A DNA stretch of 64,000 nucleotides from Pedobacter changchengzhani (GTDB taxonomy: Bacteria > Bacteroidota > Bacteroidia > Sphingobacteriales > Sphingobacteriaceae), in assembly GCF_004354365.1 (NCBI RefSeq), contig NZ_SJCY01000003.1, positions 248,001-312,000 of the forward strand, read 5' to 3'. The translations under genes were made by a program, and so were the position numbers. Of the stretch, positions 34,207-41,474 are shown piece after piece; the first letter of the stretch is position 1, and the number at the start of each line of letters is the position of its first letter. The notes below the pieces were generated by a model. That model was not told the origin of the DNA and ran no database searches. It saw nothing but the letters and a program-made list of their open reading frames with translations.

Positions 34207-34339
34207 GGTTGAGGCTGAGACTGAGGTTGAGGTTGAGAGGTTGAGGTTGAGGCTGAGGTTGAGGTTGAGACTGAGGTTGAGACCGAGGCTGAGGGGTTGA
34301 AGCTGAGGTTGAGAGGTTGAGACCGAGGTTAAGGTTAAA
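34207..34339. repeat. Degenerate hexamer minisatellite (GAGGTT/GAGGCT/GAGACT)
   Basis: About 20 head-to-tail 6-nt units, mostly GAGGTT with GAGGCT, GAGACT and GAGACC variants, begin immediately after the proS stop codon and fade out into AAGGTTAAAAGC. The plus strand is strongly purine-rich. It lies in the 245-nt proS-PLP enzyme gap, whose remainder shows no gene. Confidence 0.9.
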
Positions 34340-34451
34340 AGCAAATTAGCTGAAAACAATTAGTTGTAATTAAAAAATATATAAATGAGATAGTATTTAG
34401 GGGATTTTGCCGTCTTGATACTTGATAATCACTACTTGATACTACGTTAAA

Positions 34452-35600
34452 ATGAAATTCGCAACAAAAGCAATACATGCTGGTCAAGCGCCAGATCCAA
34501 CTACAGGTGCGGTGATGACACCAATTTACCAAACATCTACTTACTGGCAAAAATCGCCGGGCGATAATAAAGGATATGAATACTCTAGAGGTACTAACCC
34601 AACGCGTAAGGCTTTAGAAGATTGTTTAGCAGCGTTAGAAAATGGAAAATACGGTTTGGCTTTTTCTAGCGGAATGGGCGCGACAGATGCTGTTTTGAAG
34701 TTGCTGCAACCGGGTGATGAGGTGATTACAGGAAACGATTTGTACGGGGGATCGTATAGAATTTTCACCAAAATTTTCTCAAAATATGGCATCAAATTTC
34801 ACTTTTTAGATCTTGCTAAGCCCGAAAATATGTTGCCCTACATTAATGATAATACTAAATTGGTTTGGATAGAAACACCAACTAACCCAACCATGCAAAT
34901 TATTGATATTGAAGGTGTTGCTAAAATTACCAAAGAAAAAAACCTAATTCTTACGGTTGATAATACATTTGCTTCTCCTTATCTGCAAAACCCGATAGAT
35001 TTGGGCGCCGATATTGTGATGCACTCGGTTACCAAGTATATTGCTGGTCACTCTGATGTTGTAATGGGCGCTTTAATTACAAGCGATGAGCAATTGTACA
35101 AAGACCTTTGGTTCATTTACAACGCTTGTGGCGCTACGCCAGGGCCACAAGATTCATTTCTAGCTTTAAGGGGTATAAAAACCTTGCATTTAAGAATGAA
35201 AGCACATTGCGAAAATGGAGAACGAGTTGCGCATTATTTAAAAACACATCCAAAAGTTGATAAAATTTATTGGCCCGGCTTTGAGGATCATCCAAATCAT
35301 GATGTTGCAAAGAAGCAAATGCGTGGGTTTGGCGGCATGATTTCCATCACGCTTAAAGACGCAGATTTACAAGAAACTTTTAGAATCTCATCAAACTTTA
35401 AAGTTTTTACGCTAGCAGAATCTCTTGGTGGAGTAGAGTCGTTAATTAACCATCCGGCTACGATGACACACGGATCTATCCCAAAAGAAGAACGTGAAAA
35501 GGTTGGCGTTACCGATAATTTACTTCGGTTAAGTGTAGGCGTTGAAGATATTGATGATTTATTGGAGGATTTAGAAAACGCTTTAAACCCAAACCTCTAA
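34452..35600 (+). CDS. Cystathionine gamma-synthase/lyase-type PLP enzyme
   Basis: A 382-residue Cys/Met metabolism PLP enzyme. The PLP lysine is in MHSVTKYIAGHSDVVMG, the substrate-phosphate stretch YEYSRGTNPTRKALE is near residue 40, and LAESLGGVESLINHPATMTH is near the C-terminus. The family includes cystathionine gamma-synthase, gamma-lyase, beta-lyase and O-acylhomoserine sulfhydrylase. The TxxSxxLxGxE-type end and length fit cystathionine gamma-synthase/lyase, but the exact reaction cannot be settled here. The next gene starts 11 nt after its stop. Confidence 0.9.
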   Translation: MKFATKAIHAGQAPDPTTGAVMTPIYQTSTYWQKSPGDNKGYEYSRGTNPTRKALEDCLAALENGKYGLAFSSGMGATDAVLKLLQPGDEVITGNDLYGGSYRIFTKIFSKYGIKFHFLDLAKPENMLPYINDNTKLVWIETPTNPTMQIIDIEGVAKITKEKNLILTVDNTFASPYLQNPIDLGADIVMHSVTKYIAGHSDVVMGALITSDEQLYKDLWFIYNACGATPGPQDSFLALRGIKTLHLRMKAHCENGERVAHYLKTHPKVDKIYWPGFEDHPNHDVAKKQMRGFGGMISITLKDADLQETFRISSNFKVFTLAESLGGVESLINHPATMTHGSIPKEEREKVGVTDNLLRLSVGVEDIDDLLEDLENALNPNL

Positions 35601-35611
35601 AGGGCTTCTGT

Positions 35612-36493
35612 ATGCTGAAGAATGGTCAAAGTCTCCCTTTAGGTGGATTTAAGGGGTTAAAGAATTTTCTTGATCAAAAGGTGCAACAATACAATCAACC
35701 TAGTTTTGTTGCACCTGATCCGGTTTGCATACCACATTTATTCACTTTAAAGCAGGATATAGAAATCTCTGGCTTTATTGCAGCAGTTTTAGCCTGGGGA
35801 CAAAGAAAAACCATCATTAATAAATGTAAAGAGTTATTTATTCGAATGGACAATGCGCCATACGATTTTGTGCTCCATCATAATGATGAGGATTTGAAAA
35901 AGTTATTAAACTTTAAGCACCGAACATTTAACGATACCGATCTTTTATACTTTATCGCTTTTTTTAAACACCACTATCAAAATTTTAATAGTTTAGAAAA
36001 AGCATTTATTCCTTTTCAAGATATTATTAACCCTGATTATTTGCAAGTAGAAACTTTTAACGAAACGATAAACCTTTCTTCGCCGGTGTGTTATCAAAAT
36101 AGTTTTAACTTCAGTATTGAAGAATCACTAAATCATTTCAGAGCTTATTTTTTTTCGTTAGAAGACTTTCCTAATCGCACAAAAAAGCATGTTTCTTCGC
36201 CGATGCAAAAATCTACTTGTAAACGGTTAAATATGTTTTTGCGTTGGATGGTAAGAAAAGATAATAATGGCGTAGATTTCGGTATTTGGAATACGCTTCA
36301 TCAAAAAGATTTAATTTGCCCTTGCGATGTACATGTAGATCGGGTGGGAAGGGCGCTCGGATTAATTACGCGCAAACAAACAGATTGGTTAACAGCGGTA
36401 GAATTAACAACCAATTTAAAGAAATTTGATGCTACTGACCCCGTAAAATACGATTTTGCGTTATTTGGTTTAGGCGTGGAGAAGGTTTTTTAA
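35612..36493 (+). CDS. TIGR02757 family protein
   Basis: A 293-residue protein matching the TIGR02757 family of Bacteroidota and a few other phyla, with YNQPSFVAPDPVCIPH near the start, AAVLAWGQRKTIINK, KRLNMFLRWMVRKDNNGVDFGIW in part and LICPCDVHVDRVGRALGL. The HhH/DNA-glycosylase-like helical look of the C-terminal part and the CPCDVHVDR motif suggest a nucleic-acid enzyme, but function is not established. It lies 11 nt after the PLP enzyme gene and is probably co-transcribed. Confidence 0.88.
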   Translation: MLKNGQSLPLGGFKGLKNFLDQKVQQYNQPSFVAPDPVCIPHLFTLKQDIEISGFIAAVLAWGQRKTIINKCKELFIRMDNAPYDFVLHHNDEDLKKLLNFKHRTFNDTDLLYFIAFFKHHYQNFNSLEKAFIPFQDIINPDYLQVETFNETINLSSPVCYQNSFNFSIEESLNHFRAYFFSLEDFPNRTKKHVSSPMQKSTCKRLNMFLRWMVRKDNNGVDFGIWNTLHQKDLICPCDVHVDRVGRALGLITRKQTDWLTAVELTTNLKKFDATDPVKYDFALFGLGVEKVF

Positions 36494-36660
36494 ACATTTT
36501 TGCAAATTTGAATCAGAAACGATAGAAATGGATTAGCTCATCACAAAATTGTAGTGTTAATATTACTAAAATGTTTTAAATTCACTTTAATTTATAACTA
36601 ATAAACTACACTTTTACAGAAGTTGTATTTTGTTAATAGAATACATTATAGCGTTAGAGA

Positions 36661-37308
36661 ATGAAAGTTAAAAATACGGTTCATACACAAACTGTACTTA
36701 TTGCAGATGATCAAGAAATTGTTATTAGAGGGTTAAAAAGTTTAATATCTGATTATTGGAAGGATGTAAATATCATTACCGCATCTACTATTGAAGAAGC
36801 ATTTATTGAAGTTGAAAAAACGCCCAACTTAATTATCATTGATGTCAACATTCCCGGAGGAAACAATCTAAAGGTAATTGATCAAATCAAACTGATTCTG
36901 CCAAGTGCTAAAATTTTGGTGTTTTCTTCGCAAAATGAAAATTTATATGCGGTTCCGTATTTAAAGGCAGGAGCATCGGGCTATTTGAGTAAAAATGCCG
37001 AAGAAGCTGAAATTATTACTGCCATTACAACGATATTGGCTGGGAGTAGATATTCGAGCATAAACATCAAAAAAAACATGTTTAATAGTATTTTAGGAAG
37101 TGATACAGATAATCCCTTTACTAAACTGTCTAAAAGAGAATTGGAGGTTGCAGAATTGTTGACGAAAGGAATAGGCGTTTTGCAAATTTCAAATCAGCTT
37201 AATTTGCGAATGGGTACTGTAAGTACTTATAAAGTACGTCTTTTTCAGAAACTGAAGATAAAAAGTATTATCGATCTTGCAGAGAAAATGAGCATTTATC
37301 AAAAATAA
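36661..37308 (+). CDS. NarL/LuxR-family response regulator
   Basis: A 215-residue regulator. The receiver domain has the acidic pair in IADDQE, the phospho-acceptor Asp61 (LIIIDVNIPGG), Ser in LVFSSQ and Lys in YLSKNA. The C-terminal LuxR-type helix-turn-helix begins LSKRELEVAELLTKG and has GTVSTYKVRLFQKL as recognition region. It should activate or repress transcription as a phosphorylated dimer. No histidine kinase lies next to it, so the partner is elsewhere. Confidence 0.93.
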   Translation: MKVKNTVHTQTVLIADDQEIVIRGLKSLISDYWKDVNIITASTIEEAFIEVEKTPNLIIIDVNIPGGNNLKVIDQIKLILPSAKILVFSSQNENLYAVPYLKAGASGYLSKNAEEAEIITAITTILAGSRYSSINIKKNMFNSILGSDTDNPFTKLSKRELEVAELLTKGIGVLQISNQLNLRMGTVSTYKVRLFQKLKIKSIIDLAEKMSIYQK

Positions 37309-37457
37309 TTTCGATTTTATTTTTTGTGTGTTGCTGTCTGTTTTGTCTTGGTAAATTTTTGAAGTCCGTTTTCTATGTTGACTTCCTCAGAGCGACTATT
37401 CTAATTTTATAAATTTTTTAATTTTAGAATTCAGCATCGTTATTTTTACCGATTAGA

Positions 37458-37637
37458 TTATTGAATACCGAGGTAAACCTTAATTTTTTTAATTGAGTTT
37501 CTACCCGTTGCTGATACTGCATCTCTAATGTGATCGGGTTTAACACCAAATTTAATCGCCCAAAAATCAACCTCGAAGTTTTTAGAAATATTTACCCTTT
37601 TTTTGTTAAACCAGCCATAATCGATGTCGTTTTCCAT
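37458..37637 (-). CDS. DUF3606-type small protein
   Basis: A 59-residue protein on the minus strand, easily missed because of its size. It reads MENDIDYGWFNKKRVNISKN..., continues FEVDFWAIKFGVKPDHIRDA and ends in KIKVYLGIQ. The pattern (R-x-N-[IV]-x-x-x-[YF]-E-[VL]-x-[FY]-W-x-x-[KR]-F-G-V followed by a helix with AV..G) is that of DUF3606 proteins, small proteins of unknown function. It lies in the 497-nt gap between the NarL regulator and the PPOX gene. Confirmed codon by codon, with no internal stop. Confidence 0.78.
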   Translation of the reverse strand: MENDIDYGWFNKKRVNISKNFEVDFWAIKFGVKPDHIRDAVSATGRNSIKKIKVYLGIQ

Positions 37638-37805
37638 GATCGTTTTTTTGGTATAACACTACCAAATTTTTATTGTTTTGATAAAATAAATTACTTCTTA
37701 GTGAAGCAAAGCTATTTAGGAAATCGTAGAGTCGATTTATCTGCAATTTTAAAAATTTCAAAACCATATCTAATTTTTAATTGTAGTATATAAAAATTGG
37801 AACTT

Positions 37806-38357
37806 ATGGAAACCTCACAAAACGGAAGCACAAACAATACACAAGAAGAAAATATTAAAGATTTAACTGGCGGAAAAGCTATTGAAAAACTTAGGGAACT
37901 TGCTGAAAAAGCCGAAAGCTGTTTTTTTTGCACCAATATAAAAACTGGCGTACCGCTTTCGGTTAGGCCAATGGCGATTCAACAAGTTGATGATGAAGGA
38001 AATATCTGGTTTATGAGTATGAAAGATAGTCATAAGAACGGCGAGATTTCGTCTGATCCTTTTACACATTTATTATTTCAAGCTACTGCCCATTCTGGCT
38101 TTGTAAATATTTACGGTATTTCAGAAATTAGTAGAGATCAGGCAAAAATTGATGAGTTATGGAAACCGATAGCTAAAACATGGTTTCAAGGCGGTAAAGA
38201 CGATCCAAATATTACTTTAATAAAAGTTATCCCTTCTGAAGGCTATTATTGGGACAACAAACATGGTAACGCTGTAGCGTTTTTAAAGATGGCCGCTTCG
38301 GTAATATCTGGTAAAACCATGGATGATTCGGTAGAAGGCACTTTGGATATTGATTAA
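37806..38357 (+). CDS. Pyridoxamine 5'-phosphate oxidase-like (general stress protein 26-type) flavoprotein
   Basis: A 183-residue protein of the split-barrel FMN-binding PPOX superfamily, general-stress-protein-26 branch: KAESCFFCTNIKTGVPLSVRPMAIQ in part, GNIWFMSMKDSHKNGEI, and VNIYGISEISRDQAKIDELW. Members bind flavin or F420-like cofactors; PNPOx activity is unlikely without the usual substrate residues. The ATG at 37806 is preferred to a TTG three codons upstream. A clear terminator follows at 38395-38424. Confidence 0.88.
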   Translation: METSQNGSTNNTQEENIKDLTGGKAIEKLRELAEKAESCFFCTNIKTGVPLSVRPMAIQQVDDEGNIWFMSMKDSHKNGEISSDPFTHLLFQATAHSGFVNIYGISEISRDQAKIDELWKPIAKTWFQGGKDDPNITLIKVIPSEGYYWDNKHGNAVAFLKMAASVISGKTMDDSVEGTLDID

Positions 38358-38394
38358 ATCAACCTAACATAAGTGCATTAAATAAAGTTTATGG

Positions 38395-38424
38395 GTTACG
38401 GCTACTTTCGCCGTAACTTTTTTT
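38395..38424 (+). terminator. Intrinsic terminator after the PPOX gene
   Basis: Stem GTTACGGC / GCCGTAAC (38395-38402, 38410-38417) with a 7-nt loop and seven T. Confidence 0.85.
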
Positions 38425-38441
38425 GTTGGATAAAATAAAGC

Positions 38442-38654
38442 TTATTTATCATCAAGGCAGTCAAATCCTCGCGATTCTTCTTTTTGATTTCTCCTGCTAA
38501 TAATATCATCTTCTTCCTGAAAAGGACTTTTAAAAAAGTAGCTTTCAGCCTGAATTCTTTTTATAAGTTGTTGAACAAGAGATAATTCGAACACACTTTT
38601 GTTCAGCTTAATGCAATATTCATTTTCGGTAATTTCTAAAATGGAAGTATTCAT
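38442..38654 (-). CDS. Small protein of unknown function, 70 residues
   Basis: A 70-residue, charged, soluble protein, not recognised. It begins MNTSILEITENEYCIKLNKS, has a helix (FELSLVQQLIKRIQAESYFF) and ends with an acidic/basic mixed tail containing a DDIISRRNQKEESRG stretch. Composition and a normal ATG argue for a real gene, but there is no family evidence. It lies between the PPOX terminator and the lysS terminator. Confidence 0.5.
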   Translation of the reverse strand: MNTSILEITENEYCIKLNKSVFELSLVQQLIKRIQAESYFFKSPFQEEDDIISRRNQKEESRGFDCLDDK

Positions 38655-38694
38655 ATAAAACGTATCATATTTAAAACTAATTGATGTAAATATA

Positions 38695-38729
38695 AAAAGG
38701 CTTGCGCAAAATTAATGCGCAAGCCTTTT
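38695..38729 (-). terminator. Intrinsic terminator of lysS
   Basis: Perfect 14-bp stem AAAAGGCTTGCGCA / TGCGCAAGCCTTTT (38695-38708, 38716-38729), 7-nt loop; on the minus strand it runs into T residues 50 nt after the lysS stop. Confidence 0.85.
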
Positions 38730-38781
38730 AAGTTTTTGTTATGATAATGTTAACACATTTCACATCAGTTTTTACAAATGA

Positions 38782-40491
38782 TTATTTATGCGATAAAAAC
38801 AAACCATCGTCTGTTTTGGTTACTTTTAATATTCCTTTGCCTGTTAAAGCTTTTAAAGTGGTATCCCATTTTTTATTGCTCCAATCGGATAAGTTAGCTT
38901 TAATGTCAGTTAAAAGCACTTGTTCATCTTCTTTTACTAAGGTGTAAAGTTCTGCCTCTTCTGCTGTTAACTCAACTTTCTTTTTTTCTGCACGCATCTG
39001 CGGGAAAAATAACACTTCTTGTATGGTGCTTTGGTTAGTCATTAACATCACTAATCTATCAATGCCAATACCAAGCCCGGAGGTTGGAGGCATACCATAT
39101 TCTAAGGCACGTATAAAGTCATCATCCATTGCCATTGCTTCATCATCACCACGTTCGGCTAACTTTAATTGATCTACCAAACGTTCTTTTTGATCGATAG
39201 GATCATTTAATTCTGAATATGCGTTTGCAATTTCCTTACCGTTTACAAACAGCTCAAAACGTTCTACCAAACCCTCGGCTGTACGGTGCTTTTTGGCCAA
39301 TGGGGTCATTTCGATTGGGTAATCGGTAATATAAGTTGGTTGAATTAAGTTTGCCTCTACTTTTGCGCCAAAAATTTCATCAATTAATTTGCCACGACCC
39401 ATTGTAGAATCAATTTCAATGCCCAAATCTCCACAGGTTTTGGCAAGCTGATCTTCAGTCATGGCAGATACATCGATTGAAGTATATTTCTGAATAGACT
39501 CGTACATCGTTAATTTCTCGTAAGGTCCTTCAAAATTGATTTCATGCTCACCAACTTTAACCAAACTAGATCCATTTGTGGCAACGGCTACTTTTTCCAA
39601 ACATTCCTCTACCATAGCCATCATCCATATATAATCTTTGTAGGCCACGTAGATTTCCATTGAGGTAAACTCTGGATTGTGGGTTCGGTCCATTCCCTCA
39701 TTACGGAACATTTTGCCGAATTCGTACACGCCATCAAAACCAGCAACTATTAGGCGTTTTAAATACAATTCATTCGCAATACGCAAATAAAGTGGCATGT
39801 CTAAAGTGTTGTGGTGTGTGGCAAAAGGGCGGGCAGCTGCACCGCCGTGTATAGGTTGAAGAATTGGCGTTTCTACTTCCATCCATCCTTGATCATCAAA
39901 ATAATTGCGCATGGTGTTAATTACCTTACTGCGTTTGATGAAAATTTGTTTATAATCAGGGTTTACCGTTAAATCTACATAACGCATTCTGTAACGTAAC
40001 TCGGGGTTCGTAAAGCCATCATAAACGTTCCCTTCATCATCGCGTTTTACGATAGGAAGCGGACGCAAAGATTTTGCTAAGACTTTAAATTCGGTAACGT
40101 GTATGGATATTTCTCCTGTTTGGGTAGTAAAAACATAGCCTTTAACGCCTATAAAATCGCCAATATCTAAAAGTTTTTTAAATACGGTATTATATAAGGT
40201 TTTATCTTCATCCGGACAAAGTTCATCTCTTTTCAAATAAACTTGAATACGGCCAGTTGAATCTTGTAATTCGGCAAAAGAAGCAGCACCCATAATGTTT
40301 CTACCCATAATTCGGCCTGCTAAGCTTACGGTTTTATAAGCCGTTTTATCTTTTTCGTAGTTCGCTAAAATATCTGCTGCACTAACATTTATTTCATAAG
40401 ATTCTGCCGGATAAGGTTCGATGCCTAACTGGCGTAATTGCTTTAACGATTCGCGTCGTAATATTTGTTGTTCTGATAATCCTATACTCAT
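38782..40491 (-). CDS. lysS: Lysyl-tRNA synthetase, class II, with C-terminal extension
   Basis: A 569-residue class II LysRS. The N-terminal OB fold (VSLAGRIMGRNIMGAASFAELQD in part), motif 2 (FGKMFRNEGMDRTHNPEFTSME in part) and motif 3 (GMPPTSGLGIGIDRLVMLMT in part) are intact. The usual bacterial enzyme ends shortly after EVLFFPQMR; here residues ~503-569 add a charged domain (ELTAEEAELYTLVKED..., WDTTLKALTGKGILKV) that looks like a small winged-helix fold. The ATG at 40491 is preferred to one 6 codons upstream. A TACTTTTG element lies 16 nt upstream. Confidence 0.95.
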   Translation of the reverse strand: MSIGLSEQQILRRESLKQLRQLGIEPYPAESYEINVSAADILANYEKDKTAYKTVSLAGRIMGRNIMGAASFAELQDSTGRIQVYLKRDELCPDEDKTLYNTVFKKLLDIGDFIGVKGYVFTTQTGEISIHVTEFKVLAKSLRPLPIVKRDDEGNVYDGFTNPELRYRMRYVDLTVNPDYKQIFIKRSKVINTMRNYFDDQGWMEVETPILQPIHGGAAARPFATHHNTLDMPLYLRIANELYLKRLIVAGFDGVYEFGKMFRNEGMDRTHNPEFTSMEIYVAYKDYIWMMAMVEECLEKVAVATNGSSLVKVGEHEINFEGPYEKLTMYESIQKYTSIDVSAMTEDQLAKTCGDLGIEIDSTMGRGKLIDEIFGAKVEANLIQPTYITDYPIEMTPLAKKHRTAEGLVERFELFVNGKEIANAYSELNDPIDQKERLVDQLKLAERGDDEAMAMDDDFIRALEYGMPPTSGLGIGIDRLVMLMTNQSTIQEVLFFPQMRAEKKKVELTAEEAELYTLVKEDEQVLLTDIKANLSDWSNKKWDTTLKALTGKGILKVTKTDDGLFLSHK

Positions 40492-40506
40492 CTTAGGTAT
40501 TTTCTG

Positions 40507-40514
40507 CAAAAGTA
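40507..40514 (-). promoter_or_regulatory. -7 promoter element for lysS
   Basis: TACTTTTG on the minus strand fits TAnnTTTG and lies 16 nt before the lysS ATG at 40491. Confidence 0.45.
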
Positions 40515-40603
40515 ACGATTTTGCAAGACGTTTAATAATTGTATGATGTTGTTATTGAGCAATGGGTGCCAAAACATGATCTTTTTTAAATAAAATAACT
40601 TGA

Positions 40604-40793
40604 TTTTTTGGCTAAAGCCCCGTTTATATGCAATAAAATCTTATGGCTAAATCAAAGGGCTATGAAATAATTTATCCTCAATACTATCGACTTTTACTTT
40701 TGCCTATCTTAAATTTGGCGTGTAGCTTTTCAAATCATTGCCGTCGGTTCAACCGACGGTTATTTTGCAAACTCTAAATGGCTTTAGCCAAAA
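40604..40793. repeat. Candidate REP/MITE-like element with terminal inverted repeats
   Basis: TTTTTTGGCTAAAGCC (40604-40619) is matched in inverse orientation by GGCTTTAGCCAAAA (40780-40793). Between them are a diverged internal TGGCTAAATCAAAGGGC and a perfect hairpin CCGTCGG-TTCAA-CCGACGG (40741-40759). The element fills most of the 376-nt gap between lysS and the MaoC gene, in which no gene is visible. Confidence 0.6.
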
Positions 40794-40867
40794 CCTATTA
40801 TAATTCGGCAATCTCCAAACCAACTTTACACACTATGATATGCGCTTAAATAGCTAATCAAAAAAAA

Positions 40868-41323
40868 TTATTTAAAATGATAAAGAAATATTACGTTACC
40901 AGTATATGCAGTTTTAGTTTGCCCTTTAATATCCAAATTTGCTTCAATAACTACTTTCGTTATACCTCTCAAATCGGAAATGGCAATTAATTTTGCTCTT
41001 AACTGTACTTCATCATTTACTAAAACAGGTTGTTTAAATTTAAAGGCTTCGATGCCATAATTCACTTCCATTTTCACATTTTGGATGTCGGCTATTTGCT
41101 TCCATAAATAGGGGATAAGCGATAAGGTTAAATACCCATGCGCAATGGTGGAACCAAAAGGACTTTCTTTTGCTTTTTCAGGCTCGGTATGTATCCATTG
41201 AAAGTCTAATGTGGCTGCGGCAAATTTGTTTATTTGATCTTGATCTATAGTATGCCATTGAGAAGCGCCTATTTCTTTGCCTAAATATGATTTGTACTCT
41301 TCGAAACTATTAATTATAACCAT
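40868..41323 (-). CDS. MaoC family (R)-specific enoyl-CoA hydratase-like protein
   Basis: A 151-residue hot-dog-fold protein. The hydratase-2 motif appears as AATLDFQWIHTEPEKAKESPFGSTIAHGYLTLSL in two segments, with the catalytic Asp/His pair (D..IH) and the AHG turn. MaoC-like proteins hydrate enoyl-CoA or act in fatty-acid and polyketide pathways. Length fits the single-domain form. An acyl-CoA ligase gene lies upstream on the same strand after 151 nt, supporting a lipid role. Confidence 0.9.
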   Translation of the reverse strand: MVIINSFEEYKSYLGKEIGASQWHTIDQDQINKFAAATLDFQWIHTEPEKAKESPFGSTIAHGYLTLSLIPYLWKQIADIQNVKMEVNYGIEAFKFKQPVLVNDEVQLRAKLIAISDLRGITKVVIEANLDIKGQTKTAYTGNVIFLYHFK

Positions 41324-41474
41324 GTAATTTTGAGTTGTTTATTTAAAAATTTATTAATACGTAAACATCAATATGCTACGTGGGGTTTTAAGTTAGTAAA
41401 AATTTGTAAAAATAAAGGGTTTGCTTGGCTAATTTACTTTGTAATATTTCAAAGAAGTCTAGATATGATTGGTT

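Noticed and set aside
34207..34339. CRISPR-like array after proS
   Set aside because: The units are 6 nt long with no spacers and no cas genes nearby; it is a minisatellite.
37530..37793. Plus-strand frame of 87 codons after the NarL regulator
   Set aside because: It is largely antisense to the DUF3606 gene on the minus strand, which has a convincing family pattern.
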